Below are positions 56,470 through 64,000 of a stretch of 64,000 nucleotides of DNA, piece after piece (the first letter of the stretch is position 1; the number at the start of each line of letters is the position of its first letter). The stretch is taken from assembly GCF_900101865.1 (NCBI RefSeq), contig NZ_FNAH01000006.1, positions 175,048 through 239,047 of the forward strand, written 5' to 3'. This stretch comes from Paracoccus isoporae (GTDB lineage: Bacteria > Pseudomonadota > Alphaproteobacteria > Rhodobacterales > Rhodobacteraceae). The notes under the pieces were generated by a model, which saw only the letters and a program-made list of their open reading frames with translations, was not told where the DNA came from and ran no database searches. The translations under genes were made by a program, and so were the position numbers.

Positions 56470-57366
56470 CTATTCGCATAGCCGCCAGCCGCCCGCCCGC
56501 ATTGCAATGTCAAAATGCAGATGATCGTCATGGGCGGCGTTCGATCCCGGTCCCAGGACGGTGGTGAAATACAGGCATCCCCCGTGCCGGATCGCCTTTT
56601 GCACCGCTTCTTCGGCCGATCCGCTGCCATCGCGCGGCGCGATCATCATCTCGCTGCCATTGGCAAATCCCAGCCCCATGACGTCGAAGGCATTGCCGAG
56701 CGCGTGCTCCGACAGCTTCTCGCTGCTGCCGCCCACCCGCGCGCGGCATTGATAGGCGGAGCCGGGGCGGATCTCGGTCAATGCCGCCGCGGATGGCAGC
56801 AGCCGCAGCGCCGGAGTCAATTCATGGCGAACCCAGAGCGCCAGCCGCATCGCCGTGGCGCAGCGCATCTCCGCCCCGCCCGGAAGGCTGATCCCCGGCT
56901 GGATCTCGGTCACGCGCAGGGGTCTGGCGATGCCGCAATCCCGGTCTTCGGGCGAGGTGATCGGCGCCAGTTCCTCAAAGCGGATGCCGAGCAGCGTGGC
57001 GCTCATCAGGCAGGCATGATGGGCGAGCGGGGGTTCCGCCAGAAGCTGCCAGGCGGTCGGCCCCTCAGCCTCGCTTGCCAAAGCGTCAGCCGCAGGCGCG
57101 GGATCGGCGCTGCGGGCTTCGCCACCGCGGCCCGACGGATCGTCCATTTGCGCCGGTGCGAAGCTGTCGGACGGTGTCGGCTCCGCGGCCGCATCGGGCC
57201 GCGCGGGCGGGCGCAGAACCCCGTCGGGCGAGCTGTCCGGCCCGGCGGGAAGTGATGGCGCGTCGCCTGTTGCGCTTTGCTGGCCAGCCGCGTCATCCGT
57301 CTGCGCCGCAATCGGCAGCGCTACACAAACGAAGCCGAGCAGGGCAAGAAAAGCGCGCGCCTGCAC
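56470..57366 (-). CDS. extensin-like protein (Extensin_2 domain), exported
   Basis: 298 aa. Signal peptide (ARAFLALLGFVCVALPIAAQ), a Pro/Ala/Ser-rich low-complexity stretch (~25-100), then the extensin-like C-terminal domain: CGIARPLRVTEIQPGISLPG, SEHALGNAFDVMGLGF and HDDHLHFDIAMR. The H-x-x-G-x-A-x-D and H-x-H patterns resemble the metal site of D-alanyl-D-alanine peptidases. GTG start. 4 bp after the L,D-transpeptidase, so a cell-wall operon. Confidence 0.85.
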   Translation of the reverse strand: MQARAFLALLGFVCVALPIAAQTDDAAGQQSATGDAPSLPAGPDSSPDGVLRPPARPDAAAEPTPSDSFAPAQMDDPSGRGGEARSADPAPAADALASEAEGPTAWQLLAEPPLAHHACLMSATLLGIRFEELAPITSPEDRDCGIARPLRVTEIQPGISLPGGAEMRCATAMRLALWVRHELTPALRLLPSAAALTEIRPGSAYQCRARVGGSSEKLSEHALGNAFDVMGLGFANGSEMMIAPRDGSGSAEEAVQKAIRHGGCLYFTTVLGPGSNAAHDDHLHFDIAMRAGGWRLCE

Positions 57367-57370
57367 CGCC

Positions 57371-58891
57371 TCAGTCCTGCCTCGTCAATCCGCCCTGCGG
57401 CGTCGCCTGCGGCAGCGGGTCGGCGGGTGTGTCGCTGGGCTGCGGCGATTGCGGCTCTCTATCAACTATCGGATTGGTCACATCCACGTCCGGCGCATCG
57501 GAGGTCGCTTCCTCCACCGCTGCGGTCAGCGGATCGAGGGGCGGTTGCTGGCCCGCCCCCGGTTGTGTCGGGTCCGAGCCCGTCAGAGCAGGCGTTCCAT
57601 CCGCCCCAAGCTCCGCCACCGAGGGCAGCCCCCCATCCGGCGCCGGGGTCATCCGCGCCGCACCCGTGGCCGTGGGTTCCGGCGCTGTGACGGCGGCTGC
57701 CGCGGCACTCACCCCGTCTGTCACACCAGCGGGCGTCGCCGCTTCCGGCACGGCTGCGGCGGTTCCGCTCAATCCGACCGGACGCCGCAGCGGCGCGGTG
57801 GACGACGCCAGGCTCAGCGCACCCGCCGCCGCTGGCGCCGCCACCTCTGTGGCCGCCGCCGTGGCAGTGCGGATGGCGTCGCTCTCGTCGAACATATCGG
57901 CCAGGGTCACGCCCGGCTCCAGGAATTCCACCGTGGTGATGCCGGGCTGAACCATATGGGCCAGCTCCTCCGCGTCCCAATTCGTCAGCCGGACGCAGCC
58001 ATAGGATTCATTCACGAACAGACGCGACGGGGTGGCGGTGCCGTGCAGCCCGTAGGTGGGTTTGCTCAGCGCGATCCACACCGTGCCCACCGGACCGTTC
58101 GGTCCCGGCGGCAGGGTCAGGACGGAACGGTTCTCGCCCTGGGTGAAGTTGATCGCGGGATTGTAGGTGTATTCGGGGTTCAGCGCGACGGTGCGGACCT
58201 TGTGCGTCCCGCTTGGTGAGGGAGTGGCGGCCGAGCCGATCGTGGCCGGGTAATTCACCACCATATGGCCGGTCGCGTCGAAACCGGCGACGCGGTTGGT
58301 GCCTTTCTCGATCAGGATCCGCACCAGCTTGGCGCGCAGCGGTTTCGACGGCGCGACGACCTTGATCCGGCTGCCCGCGACGAGCGGCACGCCGGGGTTC
58401 AGCACCGCGATGAAATCGTCGTCCATGTGAAAACGCTCGCCCAGCTTCTCTGCCACGCTGGTGAAGCCGAGCGTCGTCATGTTGGCCTTCTCCAGATAAT
58501 CGTCGGGGATATAGCGCGTCAGCTCCGTCTCATCCGCCGCGGTGATGGTGTAGTCGGTGATGATCGGCTCGCCCGCATAGGTCTGTAGCGCGGCCCAGAC
58601 CCGCGCATCCATCACCCCGTCCGCCGGCAGGCCGCTGCGCCGCTCGAACGCGGCGATGGCGCTGCGGCTCATTCCGCCCTTGATCCCGTCGATCACGCCG
58701 GGCGACACGCCCGCGCGATCCAGCAGCACCTGCACCTTCGCGGTCAGCGCCGCCTGCCCCTGCGGCAATGTCCCGCCCGCATAGGTGGCGGATTCGACGG
58801 CATCCGCCGTGACCGGCGCGGCCGCGGCGGGCGCGCCCAGCGATGCGAGGAGAAACGCCGGAATCAGGGCGAAGCGAAAGGCGGCGGTCAT
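57371..58891 (-). CDS. L,D-transpeptidase with peptidoglycan-binding domain and long C-terminal tail
   Basis: 506 aa. Signal peptide (MTAAFRFALIPAFLLASLGA). PG-binding domain (VQVLLDRAGVSPGVIDGIKG...SAIAAFERRSGLPADGVMD, ~35-95). YkuD domain with YGLHGTATPSRLFVNESYGCVRL, catalytic C299. Residues ~340-506 form an Ala/Thr/Pro-rich tail with no recognisable domain. Third such enzyme in the window; co-directional with the extensin-like gene. Confidence 0.88.
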   Translation of the reverse strand: MTAAFRFALIPAFLLASLGAPAAAAPVTADAVESATYAGGTLPQGQAALTAKVQVLLDRAGVSPGVIDGIKGGMSRSAIAAFERRSGLPADGVMDARVWAALQTYAGEPIITDYTITAADETELTRYIPDDYLEKANMTTLGFTSVAEKLGERFHMDDDFIAVLNPGVPLVAGSRIKVVAPSKPLRAKLVRILIEKGTNRVAGFDATGHMVVNYPATIGSAATPSPSGTHKVRTVALNPEYTYNPAINFTQGENRSVLTLPPGPNGPVGTVWIALSKPTYGLHGTATPSRLFVNESYGCVRLTNWDAEELAHMVQPGITTVEFLEPGVTLADMFDESDAIRTATAAATEVAAPAAAGALSLASSTAPLRRPVGLSGTAAAVPEAATPAGVTDGVSAAAAAVTAPEPTATGAARMTPAPDGGLPSVAELGADGTPALTGSDPTQPGAGQQPPLDPLTAAVEEATSDAPDVDVTNPIVDREPQSPQPSDTPADPLPQATPQGGLTRQD

Positions 58892-58951
58892 GTGATCTGC
58901 TCCTGCGTCTGTCCGAATCAACCGGGGCCATGCGGCGGCGGTTCCCGAAGA

Positions 58952-59704
58952 TCAGCGCATGAAACCGACGCGATGTCCCGGCGGATAGACCCGACGCGAA
59001 TATGACAGCGCCCGGCCGTCGGACCACAGACTGCGATCCAGCGTCAGCACCGGCAAGCCCTTTTGCGCGCAAAGATCCTCTGCACACTCATCTGTGAGGC
59101 GTGTCGCCAGGATCTCCAGCTTGCCGGACAGCGACCCCAGATGCTCGCGCATCCATTCGACCGGCTCGCATCCGCTTTCGAGCGCCAGATCCAGCCCGTC
59201 CGCGCCATCCGCGACCAGGTAACCCACCTCGCTGCAATAGGGCTCCGCGTCGGCGGAGATGAGCGCGCGATAGCGGATCACCGGCTGGCGCGCGCCGACA
59301 TGCAGTGCCGCCGCAACATGCTCGGGCGGATCGACCGCGTCCTGTGCCACAAGGCGATAGCCGAACACCGCCCCCATTGCCTCGACTTCGGCGCGGATCG
59401 GCGTGGCCTCGGCACTGGCGACGGCAGCCGCATTCTCGGCGATGCGCGTGCCGACCCGCCGGCGCCGCTGCACGATGCCGTCATCGGCAAGCTGCGTCAG
59501 GGCCCGGTTCACCGTCGCGCGGGCGCAGCCCATTTCCTCGGCCAGTTGAAACTCGGTCGGGATCAGGTCACCGAGCGTCCACTCGCCCGTGCGGATCCGG
59601 CGCAGGATCTCGTTCTGCACGGATTGCCACGTGTTATAGCTCTGCCGACCCACGGGACGGATGCCGCCATAGACGGGTAGAGAATCCGGTTTTACAATCA
59701 GCAT
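58952..59704 (-). CDS. GntR family regulator, HutC/UTRA type
   Basis: 250 aa. Winged helix WQSVQNEILRRIRTGEWTLG and LIPTEFQLAEEMGCARATVNRALTQL, followed by a UTRA effector domain (~95-245). HutC relatives respond to small metabolites such as urocanate, but no hut genes are present, so the ligand is unknown. Start 59704; an upstream start at 59734 is possible. It is 60 bp upstream of the L,D-transpeptidase gene on the same strand. Confidence 0.88.
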   Translation of the reverse strand: MLIVKPDSLPVYGGIRPVGRQSYNTWQSVQNEILRRIRTGEWTLGDLIPTEFQLAEEMGCARATVNRALTQLADDGIVQRRRRVGTRIAENAAAVASAEATPIRAEVEAMGAVFGYRLVAQDAVDPPEHVAAALHVGARQPVIRYRALISADAEPYCSEVGYLVADGADGLDLALESGCEPVEWMREHLGSLSGKLEILATRLTDECAEDLCAQKGLPVLTLDRSLWSDGRALSYSRRVYPPGHRVGFMR

Positions 59705-59889
59705 GACCTTGACCTGAAATCGAACGATCCGCACAGATAGTTGAGTGACGTCGCGTAATGAAAGCTGTCGAAATCGTCACACCACTGACATCCCGAACCG
59801 CGGGCCGGAGCCGTGATGAACCTGAGTCGCGCCACCATCTTAATCCACGACCATCAGGAGTTCCTAGCCGCGACAAGTTCACAACGATA

Positions 59890-59895
59890 TATAAT
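59890..59895 (+). promoter_or_regulatory. -10 box upstream of rnhB
   Basis: Perfect TATAAT 29 bp before the rnhB ATG, in a locally AT-rich stretch. The -35 region is poor, so the call rests on the -10 alone. Confidence 0.35.
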
Positions 59896-59924
59896 CGCAT
59901 GGTTTCAAGACGTTCCAGTTCAGA

Positions 59925-60600
59925 ATGAGGCATCGGCAAGAAACAGCCCATGGCCGGGCCCGCGCGCCCCGCAGCTTTCCGACTTATGCCCATGAGCTGG
60001 ATGCACGGCGGGGCGGCTTCGGGCGGATCGCGGGCGTTGATGAGGTCGGGCGCGGCCCGCTGGCCGGGCCGGTGACGGCGGCGGCGGTGGTGCTGGACCC
60101 TGCGCGCCTGCCGGTCGGGCTGAACGACTCCAAGATGCTCGGCCCGGCACAGCGCGACCGGCTCGCGGCGGAGATCCGGGAAAGCTGCGACTGCTGCGTG
60201 GTGCACGTCCCGCCCGCCGAGATTGACGCGATCAACATCTACCACGCCGCCCATCTGGCCATGTGCCGTGCGGTGGCGGGGCTGCGGCACCGGCCGGAGA
60301 TGGTGCTGGTGGATGGCAACGCCCTGCCCCGCGCGCTCAACCATCCCGCGCGCGCCATCGTGAAGGGGGATGCGCAGTCGCTCAGCATCGCGGCGGCCTC
60401 AATTCTGGCCAAGACGGCGCGCGATGCGCTGATGGTGGATTTGGCGCAACAGTTTCCCGGTTATGGCTGGGAGCGGAACGCAGGATACCCGACTCCCGAT
60501 CACAAACGGGCGCTGATCGAGCTGGGCCCGACCCCACATCATCGGCGCAGCTTTCGGCCTGTCCACAATATCTTGTGTAAAGACACAACCCCAATAGCTT

Positions 60601-60602
<2 letters not shown>
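59925..60602 (+). CDS. rnhB: ribonuclease HII
   Basis: 225 aa. Cleaves RNA in DNA-RNA hybrids at single ribonucleotides. Catalytic GVDEVGRGPLAGPV (D39, E40), NDSKMLGPAQRDRL, MVLVDGNALP and ASILAKTARDALM. Usual length; the N-terminal 30 residues are variable. It lies upstream of ccrM with an 89-bp gap. Confidence 0.94.
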
Positions 60603-61804
<1,202 letters not shown>

Positions 61805-61866
61805 CCCGCCTGATCCACGGTTTCGCCATGTCCGGCTGCCTCGCTCGTTCGGCACGGACAAACTTG

Positions 61867-61896
61867 CCCCGCCATCCCGTGATGGCGGGGTTTTTT
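61867..61896 (+). terminator. Rho-independent terminator of ccrM
   Basis: Perfect 10-bp stem CCCCGCCATC / GATGGCGGGG with CCGT loop, followed by six T. 62 bp after the ccrM stop. The strongest terminator in the window. Confidence 0.9.
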
Positions 61897-61962
61897 CTGA
61901 CCGTGCGCGCTGCCGCTCGAACGCCCTTCGCCGGCCATACCCGCCGTCAGACACCCACCCGC

Positions 61963-62883
61963 TCAGGGGATGGGCAGCCCCGCCTCGCGCATCATCAGCT
62001 TCAGTTTCCGTCGCTGCATCAGCGGTCCGAATTCCTCCAGAAACGACCTGAACCCATCCGCCCCCAGATGCTCCTGTAGCGCGGCGATAACCGGTCCACC
62101 AACTGATGGGAGACGCCACAGCTTGCCGAAGACATGGTAATGCGCAATCGCGCAGCCCCCCGGCACAGGTGCGCCCCAGCCCATGACATTGTAGTTCAGC
62201 CGGTTGGAAAGGGTCACGCTGGCCACCTCGTCTCTGGCACCAAGGACTGACAGGGTGATCTGGTCGATATTCTCGTGCAACTCATCGACACGGAATCCAT
62301 GATCGAGAGACAGCGCCATCTCCAGCCATGCCTGGCCGAAGGACGCCGCAAGCCCGGCGGGCCGGTTCCGGCAAATGATCATCCCGGCGTTGAAATAGGG
62401 CGGATAATCCATGCCGGGACGCTTCAGGGTGCCGGGGCGGTCCTGGGGCATGGGGGTTTTGAAGTGGTCGTAGATCGGCTGCCAGGCGGCGCTGTCGGGC
62501 AGGGCGGCGCGGTAGTCGGACAGCACGGCGGCCATGTCGGCGGGACCGAGTGTGGCGATGAAATCGACCGGGGCGTGGAACACGGTGTCGGTGTCGAGAA
62601 ACACCGAGATCTCGCCGCCGCGATCGTCGCCCATCGCCAGGATCTTGTTGCCGATCGGGTAGGGTCTGCTCCACGGATCGGGGTCCAGGCCGGGGATGAC
62701 GCGGCGCGTCACGCGGGCCTTTTCGAACAGCAATTGCAGGGTTTCGGGCAGCGGATCCTCGCGGCGGGAATAGGCGAAGACCCGGCATGTCCCGGCCATA
62801 TGCGTCAGGATCGAGGCGGTCAGAAGATGCGCCTGCGCGGTCAGCTTGGGGCCGTCGACGATGAAGAACAGATCGGGGATCAT
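61963..62883 (-). CDS. glycosyltransferase-like protein (nucleotide-sugar fold)
   Basis: 306 aa. N-terminal FFIVDGPKLTAQAHLLTASI, then FLDTDTVFHAP with a D97-x-D99 metal motif, as in GT8-like or related GT-A enzymes; YFNAGMIICRNR and HYHVFGKLWRLP follow. I cannot name the family. Start 62883; the in-frame extension to 63030 runs through the repeat array at 63001-63050 and is rejected. Confidence 0.7.
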   Translation of the reverse strand: MIPDLFFIVDGPKLTAQAHLLTASILTHMAGTCRVFAYSRREDPLPETLQLLFEKARVTRRVIPGLDPDPWSRPYPIGNKILAMGDDRGGEISVFLDTDTVFHAPVDFIATLGPADMAAVLSDYRAALPDSAAWQPIYDHFKTPMPQDRPGTLKRPGMDYPPYFNAGMIICRNRPAGLAASFGQAWLEMALSLDHGFRVDELHENIDQITLSVLGARDEVASVTLSNRLNYNVMGWGAPVPGGCAIAHYHVFGKLWRLPSVGGPVIAALQEHLGADGFRSFLEEFGPLMQRRKLKLMMREAGLPIP

Positions 62884-63000
62884 GGCGGTTCGGGGCCCTT
62901 TCGCGGCGGCGTGTTCGGGCCGCAGCCTAGCCCGCCCCGCGGCGGAATGCACCCGGATTTCAGGCGCTTCCGCCCGCCCCGCCCGGCCGCGTCGCGCCCC

Positions 63001-63050
63001 TGCACAGCGCGCGCACCGCCCGTGCACCATGCGTACACCGCGCGTACACC
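63001..63050. repeat. 11-bp-period repeat array upstream of the BrnA-like gene
   Basis: Five GCACC/ACACC-type cores end at 63006, 63017, 63028, 63039 and 63050, an exact 11-bp period. The last three units read GTGCACC, GTACACC and GTACACC. One repeat per helical turn would place all sites on one face of the DNA. It lies 74 bp before the ATG at 63124 and 118 bp from the divergent glycosyltransferase start. Confidence 0.6.
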
Positions 63051-63123
63051 GGCAACGCGCGCAGCCTTAACCCGTCCCGCCCCCGATCCGGGCAGGATGG
63101 GCGCGATCAGCACGGAGGCGCAG

Positions 63124-63624
63124 ATGACGACACGGGCAGAGGCGGCGCGGCGGGCGAATTACCACTACATGGCCGATGCGATGCGGCGGCTGGAATGGGA
63201 TCTGCACCAGACCATCCTGACCGAGGGCCGCATCCCCGAGAGCTGGCACGAGATCGCCGCCGAGCGCGACGAGACCGGCAAGACCCGCGTGACCATCCGG
63301 CTCGACGCGGATGTGGTGAAGTTCTTCCGCCAGATGGGGCCGGGCTGGCAGCCGCGCGCGAACGCGGTGCTGCGCGGCTTCATGCATGCACGTCTGGCCG
63401 GGCTTCTGCGCGGGGCGGAGACGATGGATTACCTCAAGCGCCGCGAGGAGGCGGGGCTGGACGGCCGCAAACCCGGCTGGGGCGGGGTGCAGGCGGAATA
63501 TGAGGAGGCGTTGGGCGCGGACGGCGCGCGGATGATGAGCGAGGAGGACGGCGTGCCGATGGGGGAGGAACGTCGGTCGGCGCGGGAGGATCTGATGGCT
63601 TGGATGCGGGTGAGGGGTGGGTAG
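63124..63624 (+). CDS. BrnA/DUF4415-like protein (ribbon-helix-helix type)
   Basis: 166 aa. KTRVTIRLDADVVKFFRQMG (~53-72) followed by GWQPRANAVLRGFMHARLAG fits the C-terminal ribbon-helix-helix of BrnA-type antitoxins (DUF4415). The N-terminal 50 residues and the acidic 70-residue tail are longer than in BrnA. No BrnT toxin gene is next to it. CGGAGGCGCAG sits directly upstream of the ATG at 63124. An upstream ATG at 63097 is less well supported. Confidence 0.7.
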   Translation: MTTRAEAARRANYHYMADAMRRLEWDLHQTILTEGRIPESWHEIAAERDETGKTRVTIRLDADVVKFFRQMGPGWQPRANAVLRGFMHARLAGLLRGAETMDYLKRREEAGLDGRKPGWGGVQAEYEEALGADGARMMSEEDGVPMGEERRSAREDLMAWMRVRGG

Positions 63625-63980
63625 GGCGATGTGGCGACCAAATCACTATCGGCGCCGCCATCGCCGTTACGTTGTAGACGCGAAGCGCATGCACAAGAAC
63701 TCGCGTTATAAGAGTTAGCGTAGGTATCTGCCGCATGGTCAGGGAACAAGGATCGGCGCTCGACGAAGTGAATGCAGCAAGAATGTCCGAACCAGTCAAA
63801 CTTCAGCGTGTCGCTTGAAGTGTTCCGGCAATCTTTTCATAGTGGATTGTTGACTGCGAGTAATTGCTCCCTGATCTGCCATGGTCGAGTAAAGTTGATG
63901 TGCTTTGATGATGTGACCGCCCCCCGACGGCATCTGATGTGCCAAGGTGGGTCTTCAACGATCCACAAATGGGAGCGGTC
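63625..63980. other. 356-bp lower-GC region between the BrnA-like gene and the IS110-like start
   Basis: Base composition drops from about 70% GC to near 50%. No ORF with coding character; several short open frames on both strands lack family motifs. It may contain the left end of an insertion sequence and flanking acquired DNA. No inverted repeat is identifiable without the right end. Confidence 0.4.
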
Positions 63981-64000
63981 ATGTCGGAGATTATCACGGT
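63981..64000 (+). mobile_element. IS110/IS1111-family transposase, first codons (3' truncated by window)
   Basis: Only the first six codons and part of a seventh are present (MSEIIT, then GT, which would give V). MSEIITV is the usual N-terminus of IS110-family DEDD transposases, and the preceding bases (GGGAGCGGTC) and the low-GC leader fit such elements. The call rests on very little coding sequence. Confidence 0.5.

Noticed and set aside
63803..63997. 64-codon minus-strand frame in the low-GC end region
   Set aside because: No ribosome site and no family resemblance; it lies opposite the IS110-like leader and is likely random.

Overview
The window is high-GC DNA from an alphaproteobacterium, almost certainly a Rhodobacterales/Paracoccus-like organism. 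This rests on gene content: GapR and CcrM (alphaproteobacterial chromosome-biology proteins), a flgB-flgC-fliE-fliQ-flgF-flgG-flgA-flgH run divergent from fliI as seen in Rhodobacterales, a YHS-domain exported protein, a PCu(A)C copper chaperone, and small conserved proteins of Rhodobacterales type. Nearly all of the window is ordinary chromosome. The last ~370 bp has visibly lower GC and runs into what looks like the first codons of an IS110-family transposase.

Layout. 1-2.6 kb: end of puuA and all of puuB (polyamine catabolism). 2.6-8.4 kb: housekeeping genes (CoA-binding protein, YHS protein, rlmB-type methyltransferase, tRNA-Tyr, tRNA-Thr, gapR, mnmH, an L,D-transpeptidase). 8.7-11.1 kb: copA. 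11.2-20.3 kb: a surface-polysaccharide locus with an ABC-2 exporter (kpsM-kpsE-kpsT, each junction a 4-bp overlap), a second KpsE-like protein, two stand-alone sulfotransferase-family proteins and a 1074-residue protein joining a sulfotransferase-like, a GT4-like and a GT2 domain. 20.3-23.8 kb: DUF1501/DUF1800 pair, then PCu(A)C with a small cysteine-containing exported partner. 24-38.7 kb: housekeeping (rpmB, ada, serS, der-bamB-yfgM, grxC-nitrilase-marR, comF, methyltransferase-hemH, phhB, a second L,D-transpeptidase, a CAP-domain lipoprotein). 38.7-49.4 kb: a 1016-residue RTX protein, a two-domain glycosyltransferase, the dTDP-rhamnose operon rfbCBDA, gph, rpe and a GT2 enzyme. 49.6-55.6 kb: flagellar rod, L-ring and export genes. 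55.7-63.6 kb: Crp/Fnr regulator, extensin-like protein, third L,D-transpeptidase, GntR/HutC regulator, rnhB, ccrM, a glycosyltransferase-like protein and an orphan BrnA-like (ribbon-helix-helix) gene preceded by an 11-bp-period repeat array.

How the genes fit together. The kps exporter, sulfotransferases, glycosyltransferase fusions and dTDP-rhamnose genes together suggest an exported, probably rhamnose-containing and possibly sulfated polysaccharide; that chemistry is inference. KpsC/KpsS-type lipid-linker enzymes are not in the window. The flagellar genes cover rod, L-ring and part of the export apparatus; hook, filament, MS-ring and stator genes lie elsewhere or are missing.

Most notable signals: the tri-domain sulfotransferase-GT4-GT2 protein, three GANTC methylation sites in the promoter region of ccrM itself, the 11-bp helical-phase repeat upstream of the orphan BrnA-like gene, three convergent gene pairs that share one CTAG as both stop codons, and a divergent gene pair whose ATG starts overlap in one CATG.
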